From Cercis canadensis (lineage: Eukaryota > Streptophyta > Magnoliopsida > Fabales > Fabaceae): a DNA stretch of 64,000 bases. A program made the position numbers and the translations under genes. Each line of letters opens with the position of its first letter. Positions within the stretch are counted from its first letter, which is position 1. The stretch covers positions 62,001 to 126,000 of the forward strand of contig QAOA01002967.1 in assembly GCA_003255065.1 (NCBI GenBank), written 5' to 3'. The notes beneath the pieces were generated by a model. The model did no database searches. It worked only from the letters and a program-made list of their open reading frames with translations, and had not been told where the DNA came from. Positions 22,050-35,206 of the stretch are shown here, in pieces.

Positions 22050-24082
22050 GATAAATGGATGTTGTATGGCCCCGTGGATTGCTTTCTGCAAACTAAGGGG
22101 TCATCTTTGTGTACTTCAAGTGTTGTTTTGAAAAAAATATATGTTCACTCATTTTCACTCTTCCTTTAGATTGATTCCATGCACTTTCAGTTTCATTCAA
22201 TAGGAAATTAGAAGAATATCGCCTTCCATGCACCATTTGCCAAAAGCAATCTCTAGTTAATAAAGATTACCATTTGCGAAAAGCTTCATTATTTATCTTG
22301 ATTAGTTGGAATCAAGCTTATTCTCAAATCTCAACCTGTTAACTCTTAAATATCAACATGTTATTCTCAACAACTTGAGAGCTAAGAGACATTCATTACT
22401 TGTCATGATTCACATGTAATTAATATCATGTTTATAGAGAAAATTTTCATAAAATTCTTATGTACTATAAGAGACAAAGAAATATGCGGGATAGATACAA
22501 GATTCGACATATCTTTCTGTGTTTGTGAGATAATATTCTTAAAACATAAGAAATTTTCTAGCACTCTTGAACATTAATTTTAAAAAGCAAATTTAGAGAA
22601 TATTTTATATATGGTCCAAATAAATTGTCAGATTTAACTCTTAATTAAAGATATTATAAATATTCTATACCTTTGACTAAGGATTAATGGTTGACATGTA
22701 CAGATGAACTGGACTAAGTTGTTAAAATTTTGCCTTATTTTAAGGTTTAGAGGGAGATTTCTGTAAGAGTTTTTTGAAAAAAAGAGAGAGAAGAACCATT
22801 TATATTCTATAAATGCACCACATGAACTGAAGCTCACTTGTAGAAGCCCTGTGTAAAATTAATTACTAATGGGCCATATTTATATACTAAATACATTTAT
22901 TGTCAGAAGAAATAAATAACCTACTCTATTTTATATATGGAGTAGGTTTGAGGAAGAACATATTATATAGCCCACATCACAAAACAAAAAAATAGAAGAA
23001 GTTCCTATCTAAAAGAAATGAGTTGGCGATTGCGAGTTGCCACACATTGTCAATTAGCAAGAAAGAGACATGAGAATGAGATGTTAACGTGTGGCGGAAA
23101 CTAAATGTATAAAACTATATAAAACAATGGTTTTCATAACTTTCTCCGGCTAAGATCAAGTGTAATATCTCTTTTTAATGATTTTTTTTTTTTTTTTTTT
23201 TTTTTGGTGTATTACTGCATTGTGCTTTTTTGGAATAAACATATATTTTACATTAATGTAAAAAATATTATTAGTTATGATGAAGGTTAGATATATACTT
23301 CGATATATATACAAGATATGTTATTTTATTAAAAATAAAAGAAATTATTTGATTCCTCAAATTTAGTATATATAAAGAAGTACCTTTGTAAAAGCATTTT
23401 TCTTTTTTGGTCTCAATTAATGAACACTTAATTCAATTGTGAGCATGCATAGACTAAAAGTCCAACTATGTTATGTTTGTATAACATTTCTCATTCCATT
23501 TTGTTGGAACTCACTGTATTCTAATAAAGCAAAAAAAATATTACAAAAATGTTGATAGTGACTTTTTTATGTAATTATACTTAACTTTTGTTAATTCTTT
23601 TGAGTGATTTGATTTTTTAAAATATTCACAATATTCACAACAACATTAATTTTAGAATATAAATTTCTACATAACCCTTCAATATGAAAGTAAAATAGTA
23701 TTACATTTTTTTAACGAAAATATATTTATTGGCAAAAAAAAAAAATAACATTGATTGTATCACACACGGATATTTTAAAGGAAAAGAAAAATCAGTATTA
23801 TGGCTGAGTTGGTGATGAGATGTCAAACTCATCCTCACTGGAAATTTTGTCTATAAGCGAGTGATCTCTACTCTACCCAGAATCGGAGATTGATAATTTG
23901 GTATAGACAACATCGCAATTCCACATTTCTAAATGCAATGTAACATATATAACCCACGTGGCAAAACAAAGAATATGAGACAACAATTTTTAATTGAATC
24001 TCGATCGATGATGTACACGTGCTTGTCTATATTACATGAATCACGGGAAATTAGAGACGGAGGGAATGAAAGGGGACCAGCA
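22050..24082. other. AT-rich spacer, no gene seen
   Basis: No exon-like frame. A T-run of about 25 lies near 23181-23205. The stretch ends in the target site of the outer Copia element, so its last few hundred bases were once continuous with the 3' side of the SCPL gene, now at 34.1 kb. Confidence 0.5.
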
Positions 24083-24087
24083 GCAGG

Positions 24088-24422
24088 TGTTGAGTTTAGC
24101 AGAAGTGATAAATGCAAGAAGAAGAAGAAATGAATTCTGCAGAAAGCAAGTAAACCAGAAACCAGAAACTAGAGAGAAGAATGTTTAGAGAGACTGAAGT
24201 CAGAGTTGATGAAATGATTTCTTAATTCATTCTGATGAGAACTTTACATTATAGAGATAAGCTAGGAACTCGTATAACTGAATTACAGCTGTCCTAAAGG
24301 TCTACAGCTGTCATGGAAGTTATCCTACTCAGCTGGCATCTATCTAACTATCTAACCAATTCCTAAGTGCCTGCCACATCAGCATATGGCACTAATCTGG
24401 TGCTTTGTCTATAGGATTGACA
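24088..24422 (-). repeat. 3' LTR of the outer Copia fossil
   Basis: 335 bp, matching the LTR at 33748-34075 along its whole length. It adjoins the GCAGG target-site copy on its left and the purine-rich tract on its right. Confidence 0.93.
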
Positions 24423-27400
24423 TCCCCCTCAAACTCAAGGGACTTGGAAGGACTGTCGGTTTGGGACGTAGATGTAAGAAGGAGGTAGCAGGAAGGGCCT
24501 TGGTGAACACATCAGCCACTTGATCTGAAGAAGGAATGTGGCGTATGAGTAAGGACTTGTTGAGCACCTTCTTTCTGATAAAGTGGCAATCAATCTCCAC
24601 ATGTCTTGTGTGAGAATGAACTATAGGATTTGCAGCCAAGTAGGTAGCACTCAAATTGTCACATAACAGCAGTGGAGGGCGAGAGACAGAGACATGGAGT
24701 TCCTTAAGCAGTGATTGAATCCACTGTAATTTAGAAGCAGCATTGGCAAGGGCCCTGTACTCAGCCTCTGTACTAGACCTGGACACCACTTTTTGTTTGC
24801 CTGAACACCAAGAAACTAAATTGCAGCCAAGGAAGATACCATGCCCACTGGTGTTGTGGCGATCATTAGGGCAACTAGCCCAGTCACTATTAGCATAAGC
24901 CAAAAATGTACAGTCTGAGCTATACTTAAGTGAAATACCAAAATGGACAGTACCTTTCAAGTAACGAAGCAGGTGTTTGACAGCTTTAAAATGATCATCA
25001 GTGGGTGAGCTCATGAACTAACAGAGGTGATTAACAAAGTAGGAGATATCAGGTCTTGTCATGGTACAATATTGAAGAGCTCCTACAATGCTTCTGTATA
25101 CAGTAGGATCAGTAAGAGGAGTCCCGTGAGAAGCAGAAAGAACTTGAGAGCTCACCATTGGTGTAGCCAAAGGTTTGGACAGAGAAAGACCAGTCTTATG
25201 CAGTAGGTCACGAATATATTTGGACTGAGACAAACGAACTCTAGTGGATGACCAAGTAGCTTGAACACCCAAGAAGTAGTTGAGTTTGCCAAGATCCTTT
25301 AATGCAAATTGTGAATGAAGAGTAGAAATAAGATGATTAATCAAAGTAACACTTGAGCCAGTGACAATGATATCATCAACATAGACTAAAAGAAAAATGA
25401 CAGCATGAGCAATGTGATAGACAAAGAGAGAATTGTCTGAGATAGTGCAGGTGAAGCCCCAATGCAGTAAAGTTGATTTGAGCTTATTGAACCAGGCATG
25501 TGGAGCTTGTTTCAAGCCATAAAGGGCCTTTCTGAGATGGCAGACATGGTTGGAAACTGAGGATTCTCAAACCCTTGAGGTTGCTTCATGTACACCTCTT
25601 CTGCCAAGTCACCATTTAAGAAGGCATTGTTAACATCAAGTTGTTTTGTGAACCAGCCCTTGGAAATGGCAAGTGTGAGCACAATACGAATGGTGGAGGG
25701 CTGAACCACAGGGCAGAATGTTTCAAAATAGTCAACTCCATGTGTCTGTGTATAGCCACAAGCCTGGCTTTGTACCTTTCTATGGACCCATCTGCCTTAT
25801 ACTTGATCTTGTAAAGCCAACGAGAACCTCCAATGTTCTTGTGAGGAGGACAAGGCACTAACCGCCAAGTATTATTAGCTTGAAATGCTTGGCACTCAGT
25901 TGTCATAGCATCTACCCAGCAAGGCAATTTAGCAGCCTGTTTGTAAGTAGTAGGTTCAATAGAGGCAGAAGAGGTGGTACTCATAAATGTTTTGGGTTTG
26001 AAGATTCCATTTTGGCTACGAGTGACCATTTTTTAAGGAGCAATAGCAGGTGAAGGTGAGGGAGACACAGCTAGTTCAGGAGGTGCTGCAATGGCAGCAG
26101 GTAGGGAATGCACAGGTGATAAAGATGAGAGTGGTGGTGAAGAAATTGAAGCAGTAGGTGAAGTGGAACTGAAGGTAAGGGGAGTCGCTGAAGGATGATT
26201 AAGGGATGCAAAAGCATGAATAGAAGTAGAAATTGGTATGGACCAGGAGGTTGGAGGAGTGAGGACAGGTTTAGTTTGAAAAGGAAAATTGGTTTCAAAG
26301 AAGACCATATGCCTTGAAATATAAATACACTTGCTGGTCATGTCAAAGCATAGAAATCCTTTGTGTTTACTACTATAGCCTAGAAAGCAACATCCAGCAG
26401 ATCTATTTTCTAGCTTATGAGTTCTGTAAGGTCTAAGATATGGGAAACATAAGCAGCCAAAGGTTCTAAGATGTTTAAAATCAGAACATTTCTTATAGAG
26501 AGTAGCATATGGTGATTGAAAGTTAAGGGCAGAATGAGGTAACCTGTTGGTGAGAAAGATGGTAATTTGAAAGGCAAAGCTCTAGTACTAATGTGGCAGA
26601 CCTGCATTCATAAGCAGGGACAAACCAACTTCAACAACCTGCCAATTCTTTCTTTCAACTCTTCCATTCTGCTCAGGGGTGTGTGGACAAGAAAACTGGT
26701 GCACCATGCCCAGATTGGTAACCATTTTGGCAAATGCTTGAAATTCACCACCAAAGTCAGATTGTACAACTTTTATTCGATAGAAAAATTGCCTTTCAAT
26801 CATAGTTTGAAACTGCTGAAACATGGCTAGGACCTCATTCTTGGTTTGGAGTAGGTATAACCAAGAGAATCTATTGTAATCATCAATTAATAACAGAAAG
26901 TAACATGCACCATTTATAGCTAGACAAGAAGGGGACCCCCATAAATCAGCATGAACTAAGTCAAATGGTTTTATAGCTTGAGTCTGAGATTTTACAAAGG
27001 GAAGTTTGTGGCTTTTAGCCAATTGACAAGAATCACATAAAGGTCTATTTTGTAAACTAAACACAGGGAGATTACATTGAGTCATGACTTTATTGACAAT
27101 GTCTAGAGAGGGATGGCCAAGTCTATTGTGCCAAAGCCTCATGGACTCAATTACAGAATTAGGATTTGAACTAAACACTTGAAACACCTTCGCCCTTGAG
27201 GGGTGAGATGAAGATGCAGGTGGGACACGATACAGTCCTCTGTCAAGGCCTCCTTGCAGAAGAGTGGCTTGAGTTTTCTAGTCCTTCACAACAAAGTAAG
27301 AAGGACAGAACTCCACATAAGTGTTATTATCATAACACAACTTTTGCACACTAACAAGATTAGCAACAATTTTAGGGACATGTAAAACATTGTTGAGCAT

Positions 27401-28004
27401 CAATGAACCCTTAGATGATGGAATTGAAGTGTGACAAATATGTTGAACAGATAACCCCTTACCATTGCCTATAGTGACCTTTTCATCACCACTAAATGAA
27501 TTATGCAGGGAGAGATTGTTCAAGTTAGAGGTAACATGATGTGTGGCTCCGGTATCCAGAAACCAAGAAGTTTCACCAAGAAGACCAGGTCCAGCCATTA
27601 GTGCTTGAGGATCCTGAGAATTTTGAGAAAAATTATTAGAATTGGAAGTTTTAGGTTGAAAAGAATTATCAAACCTATGCCAACACTCTACAACTACATG
27701 GCCAATCTTGAGACAAATTTGGCATTGCGATTTTGTTCTAGAACCAGTTCCAACAGCAATCTTGCCCTTGTTGAAGTGAGCACCAGAAGTTCCTCCTTGA
27801 CCAAAATTGCGATTATTGAAGCTGTTGTTGTTGTGGTTCTGCCATTGCTTTTTCTTTCCTTTGTGAGGATTGAACATTGCTGCATTGCTTGGATGAGAGA
27901 GTGTTCATCATTGATCTTTGCCTTTCCAACCTTCTTTCAAAGGTGTGCAGATAGCTTTGTAGCTCTTCAACATATAGACTTTCAAGACAAGAGGTGATGG
28001 AAAC

Positions 28005-28165
28005 TGTGAGAATAGTGGAAAAGGTTGTGAGACTAGCTTCTCACATCTATTATTTATACTAACTGTACAGCAATAACAGGCCTAATCATGTGCCTAATCA
28101 TAAGCTAATTACAAGCCTAAACATTTGCTATAATAACTACAGTATTTACAGCTAATATTCTAACA
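28005..28165 (-). repeat. 3' LTR of the nested Copia fossil
   Basis: 161 bp, about 97.5% identical to the LTR at 32915-33075. The adjoining GAAAC at 28000-28004 is the target-site copy. Confidence 0.93.
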
Positions 28166-31100
28166 CTCCCCCTCAAGCTGGAGCATACATATTATATGTT
28201 CCAAGCTTGTTACAAATGTAGTTAACCCGAGGGCCTCCGAGAGACTTAGTGAATATGTCTGCTAGCTGGTCATTTGATCTAACAAAACTAGTAGCAATAT
28301 CCCCTGAAAGCATTTTCTGTCTAATAAAGTGACAATCAATCTCTATATGTTTGGTCCTTTCATGGAAGACTGGATTGGAGGCAATGTGGAGAGCTGCTTG
28401 GTTATCGCATATTAGTTTCATCTGTTGAATCTTCATGAATTTTAACTCCTGAAGTAACTTTTTCAGCCATATGAGCTCACAGGTTGCTTTAGCCATGGCT
28501 CGGTATTCTGCCTCAGTCGTAGATAGAGCAACAATTGATTGTTTCTTGCTCTTCCATGACACTAGATTGCCCCCAACAAAAACACAATATCCAGTGGTTG
28601 AGTGTCTATCGTATGGACAGCCTGCCCAGTCAGCATCTGAATATCCAACCACCTGAGTATGTCCTCTACTTTCATACAATAGGCCTTTACCTGGTGCCTT
28701 CTTGATGTATTTTAAAATACAAACTACTGCATCCCAATGACTATCACATGGAGCACTTAGAAATTGACTAAGTACACTCATAGGGAAGGCAATATCAGGA
28801 CGTGTCGCTGTAAGGTAGTTGAGTTTCCCAACAAGTCTCCAATATCTACTAGGATCTGATAAGGGCTCCCCCTGATCAGCTAGGAGCTTGACATTTGGAT
28901 CCATTGGAGTCTCCACAGGTTTGCAGTTTGACATACCTATTTCTTTCAATATATCCAAGGCATATTTTCGCTATGAGATAGTAACACCCTTTCGGGATTG
29001 AGCAACTTCTATTCCTAGAAAATACTTGAGTTTGCCCAAATCTTTTATCTGAAAGTGTTGGAATAGATGTTGCTTGAGTTTTTGTATGCCTTCTTGATCA
29101 TTCCCTGTAATCATAATGTCATCCACATAGACAATCAAGTAAAAACATCGGTTAGGGGATGAGTGAAAGTAAAAGACTGAATGATCAGCCTCACTCCGGG
29201 TCATACCAAACTGTAGGACAACTGAACTAAATCTCCCAAACCAAGCCCGTGGAGATTGTTTAAGTCCATAGAGAGATTGGTGAAGTTGACACACCAATCT
29301 AGACTCCCCCTGAGCAACAAATCCAGGAGGTTGCTCCATATAAACTTCCTCTTGCAATTCGCCATGTAGAAAGGCATTTTTAATATCCAATTGATAAAGG
29401 GGCCAGTGGTGAATGGCAGCCATAGAGAGAAAGAGGCGAACAAAGACCATCTTGGCAACTGGAGAGAAGGTATCACCATAATCAAGTTCGTAGATCTGGG
29501 TGTATCCCTTGGCAAACAAGCGGGCTTTCAAACGATCTATTTGACCATCAGGGCGAACTTTGACTGTATAAACACAACGACAACCAACAGTGGATTTACC
29601 ACATGGTAGAGGCACCAAATCCCAAGTGCTATTAGAGTCTAAAGCAGCCATCTCATCAATCATTGCCTTATGCCAGCTTGGGTCAGAAAGTGCTTGACCT
29701 ACATTTTTAGGAATAGAAATAGGAGATAAAGACGACACAAAAGCATAATATTGTGGAGACAAACGGTTATAGCTCACAAAATTATAAATGGGATAAGGAT
29801 TGCGAGTAGAACGAATACCTTTGCGGTCAGCAATAGATCGGTCCAAGTCAGAGATTGGAACCTAAGAAGTGACTGGAGCAGGAGATGAATCCAATGGGGC
29901 AAGAGCAGGGAGGTCATTGGTGGGAGGGTTGTCAACAGGCTCAAGGACGGGTGGCACAATGGGTGGGTGCTCAACAGGCCCAATGATAGGTGGCACAATG
30001 GTAGGGTCCTCAACAGGTCTAGTGACAGGTGGCACAATGGTAGGGTCCTCAATAGGTTCAGGTCGAGGTCGACGATGGTAGGTGAGGAGAGGAGATGCCG
30101 AGTCCTCTGTAGGACCAGTGAAATCATGGGAAGAAACAACCTGTGGAAGAGGACTAGTGCAAGAAATAGGGAGAACCTGAGTAACAGTAGAACAATCAAG
30201 ATGCCCTAAAGAAGGAAAGAAAGGGGTTGTCTTAAAGAACGTGACATCCGGGGAAACAAGATATCGTTTGAGTTCAGGAGAGAAACAACGGTAACCTTTT
30301 TGCAAACGGGAATAACCCAAAAAGACACATTTGAGAGATTTGGCATGTAACTTATCTTTACCTGGAGTGAGATCATGAACAAAACATGTGCAGCCAAAGA
30401 CACAAAGAGAAAGAGAGTAGAGTGGCTGATTGGGAAACAAAAGAGAATGAGGCACCTAATTTTGTAAAACAGAGGATGACATACGATTAATCAAATAACA
30501 TGCAGTGATAACCGCATCTCCCCAAAAACGCAGCGGAACATTATTATGAATGAGGAGAGTACGGGCAGTCTCAATCAGGTGTCTATTTTTCCACTCAGCC
30601 ACCCCATTTTGTTGAGGAGTATAAGCACAAGAAGAGTGATGGAGAATGCCCTGAGAAGTCATAAAAGATTGAAATGGAGCAGAAAAATATTCTCGAGCAT
30701 TATCACTCCGGAAGGTGCGAATGGTGATTCCAAATTGAGTTTTAATTTCTGAGCAAAAGGTTTGAAAAATAGAGAAAAGTTCTGAATGATTTTTCATTAA
30801 AAATAACCAAGTACATCGGGAAAAATCATCAACAAAGGTAACAAAGTATTGAAAGCCCAAAGTTGAGTTAACACGACTAGGACCCCATACATCAGAATGA
30901 ACCAGTGAAAAAGGAGACTCGGCTCGTTTATTTACACGACTAGGAAAAGAACTACGAACATGTTTCCCTAATTGACAAGACTCACATTCTAAAGAAGAGA
31001 CACTAGAGAGACTCGGCACCATCTTCTATAGTTTCTGTAAGCTAGGATGTCCCAAACGACGATGAAAAAGTTCAGGTGAATCAGCAACAATACAAGCCAC

Positions 31101-32914
31101 AGGAGATGGGGGTGGGGCGAGGTTGTATAGCCCACAGGACTCATGTCCGACTCCAATCATCCTCCCAGTGTTCCGCTCCTGTACAATAACCGAATTAGCA
31201 ACAAAGGTAACAAAATAAGGGAGGGTTTGAGTTAATTTGCTAACAAAAATCAAATTAAATGGACACCCAGGCACAAAGAGAATAGAATTTAAAGATAGGG
31301 AGGGCAAGGGTGTGGCCTGACCAATGCCTTTGACTGTAGTGTGTGAGCCATCAGCTAAGGTAACAATGGATAATGAATTAGAATAAGTGATATAAGAAAA
31401 TGAATTCTTGTTACCAGACAAGTTATCAGAAGCACCAGAATCAAGAACCCAAGGTCCAAGAGAGGAGGACTGAGAGATGCATGCAATAGGATTACCAGTC
31501 TGAGCAATAGAGGCAATGGAGGTGGACCGCTGGTTGTCTTGGAATCTGAGGAACTCATTGTAATCAGCAGCAGAGACGGATATAGTGCCAGATGGAGTGC
31601 CATAGGAGGAACCATACTGTGCAACATTAGCAACCTTAGAAGGTCGACCATGAAAGAGAAAACAGTGATCCACGGTATGACCAATTTTATTGCAGTGAGT
31701 ACATCGGGGGCGATCTCTATTTCGAGCTCGCTAATCACCACGTCCGCCCTTACCATCCTCTCGATGGGTCACTTGAGAGGCTAGAATAGTAGAATCAGTT
31801 GAGGTAGTCGAAACAGAGGTACCTATAAGTGTGGAAATACAGATTAATTGCTCAAACATCGTGTCTATAGTAGGAATCCCAGGGTTGGCCAGAATTTGAT
31901 TACGGATCGAATCCAATTCAGAAAGCAGACCAGTAAGTGCAAGGACCATAAAAAATTTGCCACAATGTGCCTCTTGTTGAGCGACATCAGTTGAGAATGG
32001 CATCACCTCATTAAATTCCTGCTGAAGAGTCTCAATCTGCCCCAGATAAGTTTGCATATCCAGATCCTGTTTCTTAAGAGTTTTCATCTGAGAGACAACA
32101 ATATACAAATGATTTATATCGTTTGAGTAGAGTTTCTTAGCCTTCTGCCAAACCTCATAACAGGTACGATAAGGGCGGTATTGGCCAACAAGAGCACGAT
32201 CAATAGATTGCCAGAGAACATTACAGAGATAAGCATCAGCTTGCTTCCACTTAGGCTGATCTTTAGTAGGGATATCTTTAATTTGTTGTACTAAATGTTC
32301 CTCGTGGCCCTCACTTAAAAACCATAACTCTACAGAGGCTGACCAAGTCATATAGTTGCCAGAGCCAGTTAATTTCTCAGCACAGATAGTTGGAGTAGAA
32401 GAAAAAGTAAGGAATGAATGGTGACCAGAAGTTTCCTTGTCTGAAGAAGCCATTTGGATATGTTACGAACCTTTTACAAAGCAGAACAGAACTGTTAGGA
32501 TGCTGTCTAGGCCAGAAACACCAAAATGAGGGCAGGAAAAGGTCGAAACTACGCCGGAGGAGAGATCTGGAAAATTTCACGGTGATCGGAGTTGACACGC
32601 GCCTCCACGCACGGAAGAAAGTGGTTGCACGTGGGCGTCACGCGCAGGGAAGGTGGCAGTGCGTGTGGGCGCGTGCAGAGTCGTCTAGTGGCGGGTTTCC
32701 GGGGACAGACCAATCAGAGGGTGCTGAGGTCGACTGTGGGGTCAAAATTTTGAATCTCGAGTCCTAGGGTGGCTGGATAAAGACACAGCCACTAAACCCT
32801 AGTATAAGAACATTGCTGGAGTAAGAGCACAGTAGGGAAGGAGGGAAAAAGCCGCTGGACAAAATTCACAGCGGGAAGGGAGAGGTTTTTCTCACTAAAA
32901 TTGCTCTGATACTA

Positions 32915-33075
32915 TGTGAGAATAGTGGAAAAGGTTGTGGGACTAGCTTCTCACATCTATTATTTATACTAACTGTACAGCAATAACGGGCCTAATCATG
33001 GGCCTAATTATAAGCTAATTACAAGCCTAAACATTTGCTATAATAACTACAGTATTTACAGCTAATATTCTAACA
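32915..33075 (-). repeat. 5' LTR of the nested Copia fossil
   Basis: 161 bp, flanked on the left by the primer-binding site and on the right by the second GAAAC target-site copy (33076-33080). Confidence 0.93.
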
Positions 33076-33747
33076 GAAACCACAATTGTATTGTATTCAG
33101 GACCTAATCTTGCCAAGACAGCAATGATTTGATCATCTGAGCTCATACATTCTCCTATTGCTCTTAGATTATAACAAATCTGCTAATTGTGTAGTATGTA
33201 ATCCATCATGCTTAAGCCTCCTTTTCTTGTTGTTTGGAGTTGCAAGTGTAATTCCATGATTCTTGCTCGTGATGCAGAAGCAAAGCTCTCTTGAAGAGCT
33301 TTCCAAATTTCATAAGCAGAATTGTAGGCCATTATTTGAGTCATCATTTGCTCAGTGAGAGAGGAGTAGATCCAACTCATCACTAACCTATTTTGGCGTT
33401 GCCAAATCACATAATCTAGATTCAAGATCATTGATCCTGTGCTTGCAGATGCAGATGCAGCATCTGTTGCTGCTATCAAATGGTGAGGACATGGTTGTGT
33501 GCCCTCCAAAATGTCTTCATAGCCATTGGCAATGACAATATTCTGCAATTGATTTCTCCATATGAGATAATTGCTTCGATCAAGTTTGATGGTTAGTGTT
33601 TAACCAAAAGCAGGGAGGTTGGGGTTGACAGAAAGAGATTGTGTTGTCATGGTGTTTGATGCACCTTCTCTCGCAGGATTTTAAATTTCCGTCAATGATG
33701 AGGCGTGAATAGATGAGCACTCTACCGTTGATGAAGCTCTGATACCA

Positions 33748-34075
33748 TGTTGAGTTTAGCAAAAGTGATAAATGCAAGAAGAAGAAGAAATGAATTCTGC
33801 AGAAAGCAAGTAAACCAGAAACTAAAGAGAAGAATGTTTAGAGAGACTGAAGTCAGAGTTGATGAAATGATTTCTTAATTCATTCTGTTGAGAACCTTAC
33901 ATTATATAGATAAGCTAGGAACTCGTATAACTGAATTACAGCTGTCCTGAAGGTCTACAGCTGTCATGGAAGTTATCCTACTCAGCTGGCATCCATCTAA
34001 CCATCTAACAAATTCCTAACTGCCTGCCACATCAGCATATGGCACTAATCTGGTGCTTTGTCTATAGGATTGAGA
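33748..34075 (-). repeat. 5' LTR of the outer Copia fossil
   Basis: 328 bp, with the primer-binding site immediately on its left and GCAGG immediately on its right. Its right edge lies only 44 bp from the stop codon of the SCPL gene. Confidence 0.93.
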
Positions 34076-34119
34076 GCAGGAAAACTTGGACCACGAGAAA
34101 TTCAATTTGAAAACATGAT

Positions 34120-35165
34120 TTATATTGGCTTATAGGACAACCACCTATCAATAATTTCATAAGCTTCTTTAGGCTTGTACTCTTCAGGTGCATGGCCTGA
34201 TCCCTACATAAGAGATAGGTGAGAAAGTATAGTTCAACAAAAACATGATAGCAACGCAACAATTAAAGTCAAAATTACGAGTTTCACTTGCCTTAAGAAT
34301 TGCATATGTCATGTAATAGTCTTTCTCTTTGTATGTTTCTGTGTATCTGTAAGAAATTGATGACAGCATGATTATAAATTTATTGAAAAAAACTTAAGAG
34401 TTATAAACCTTTAAGAACTCTTTTAAGCAGTATTGATGATCAATTACAAAAAATTCATTGAAAACTCACCCTGCCACTTGATCATCGACAAACCATGCAT
34501 GCCAAATATCACTTACAGTCAAATTTAGTGACTTTATCCAAGATTGTGTGCTAATATGTGGTATTACCATGTCTTGATCAGCACTGCAAGAGAGAAAAAT
34601 CAACGAAGAGAAAAAAAAAAAAGTATTAAACCAAAAGTGATCATATTAATTTAGTTTAAAGTTGTTCAAAATAATTTTTAACTAAGAAAATAAATTGTTC
34701 CGTTCTTCCAATTTGGTTAGTATTAAGAGAAAAAAAAAAAAGTTGAATTAGATGGTGCCCTAAACTTTTTGAATTGCACCACTCAAGCAGTTACTTTAAG
34801 CATTACCAATAAACAAGAGCACGAAGACTTGTGTTGCTAAGATATATGTGGTTTTCAACAACACTGAGGATATCTGTGGTGTATGCCAAGCTCCTGTTAC
34901 ATCTTGTGAAATGCCCCTTGGTGCCCTAGATATGTGATTGACATCATAATATATGTTAGTAAGAAAAATTTCTCAAATTACTTTGGCTATAATCCATGAA
35001 ACCCTAATTATAGCATCAAATTAACATACTGTACCTCTTTAACATTAAGAGCCTTTCTAACTTCCACATCATTTGCCCATAGGTCACCTAGAACATAATT
35101 TTTCTCCTGGTTATCAAAAGATAATAAAACATAATTAGAGTAATTTGTGTAATATATATATATAT

Positions 35166-35206
<41 letters not shown>

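Larger units (their letters stand above)
28005..33075 (-). mobile_element. Copia LTR retrotransposon fossil nested inside the outer one (short LTRs)
   Basis: LTRs of 161 bp at 28005-28165 and 32915-33075 flank a 4.75-kb body on the - strand. A perfect 5-bp target-site duplication, GAAAC, lies at 28000-28004 and 33076-33080. A primer-binding site follows the right LTR and a purine tract (CCCCCTC on the + strand) adjoins the left one. Gag with a CCHC knuckle (about 31.7-32.5 kb), protease and integrase (about 30.4-31.7 kb), and RT/RNase H (about 28.2-29.8 kb) are in Copia order. The LTRs differ at about 4 of 161 sites (2.5%), slightly fewer than the outer element, as nesting requires. The very short LTRs and compact size would suit the Ale/Retrofit lineage (inference). 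Broken, with about five breaks. Confidence 0.93.
24088..34075 (-). mobile_element. Copia LTR retrotransposon fossil (outer element of a nest)
   Basis: LTRs at 24088-24422 and 33748-34075 flank a Copia body on the - strand. A 5-bp target-site duplication, GCAGG, lies at 24083-24087 and 34076-34080. A primer-binding site for initiator tRNA-Met directly abuts the right (5') LTR, and a purine tract abuts the left one. From right to left it holds the start of gag, then the nested element (28005-33075), then the rest of gag with a CCHC knuckle, integrase, and RT/RNase H ending near 24.4 kb. The LTRs differ at about 11 of 328 aligned sites (about 3.4%) plus one 7-bp indel. At 1.3e-8 per site per year (an assumption) this is about 1.3 million years. 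Broken, with about five or six breaks besides the nested insertion. Confidence 0.93.
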
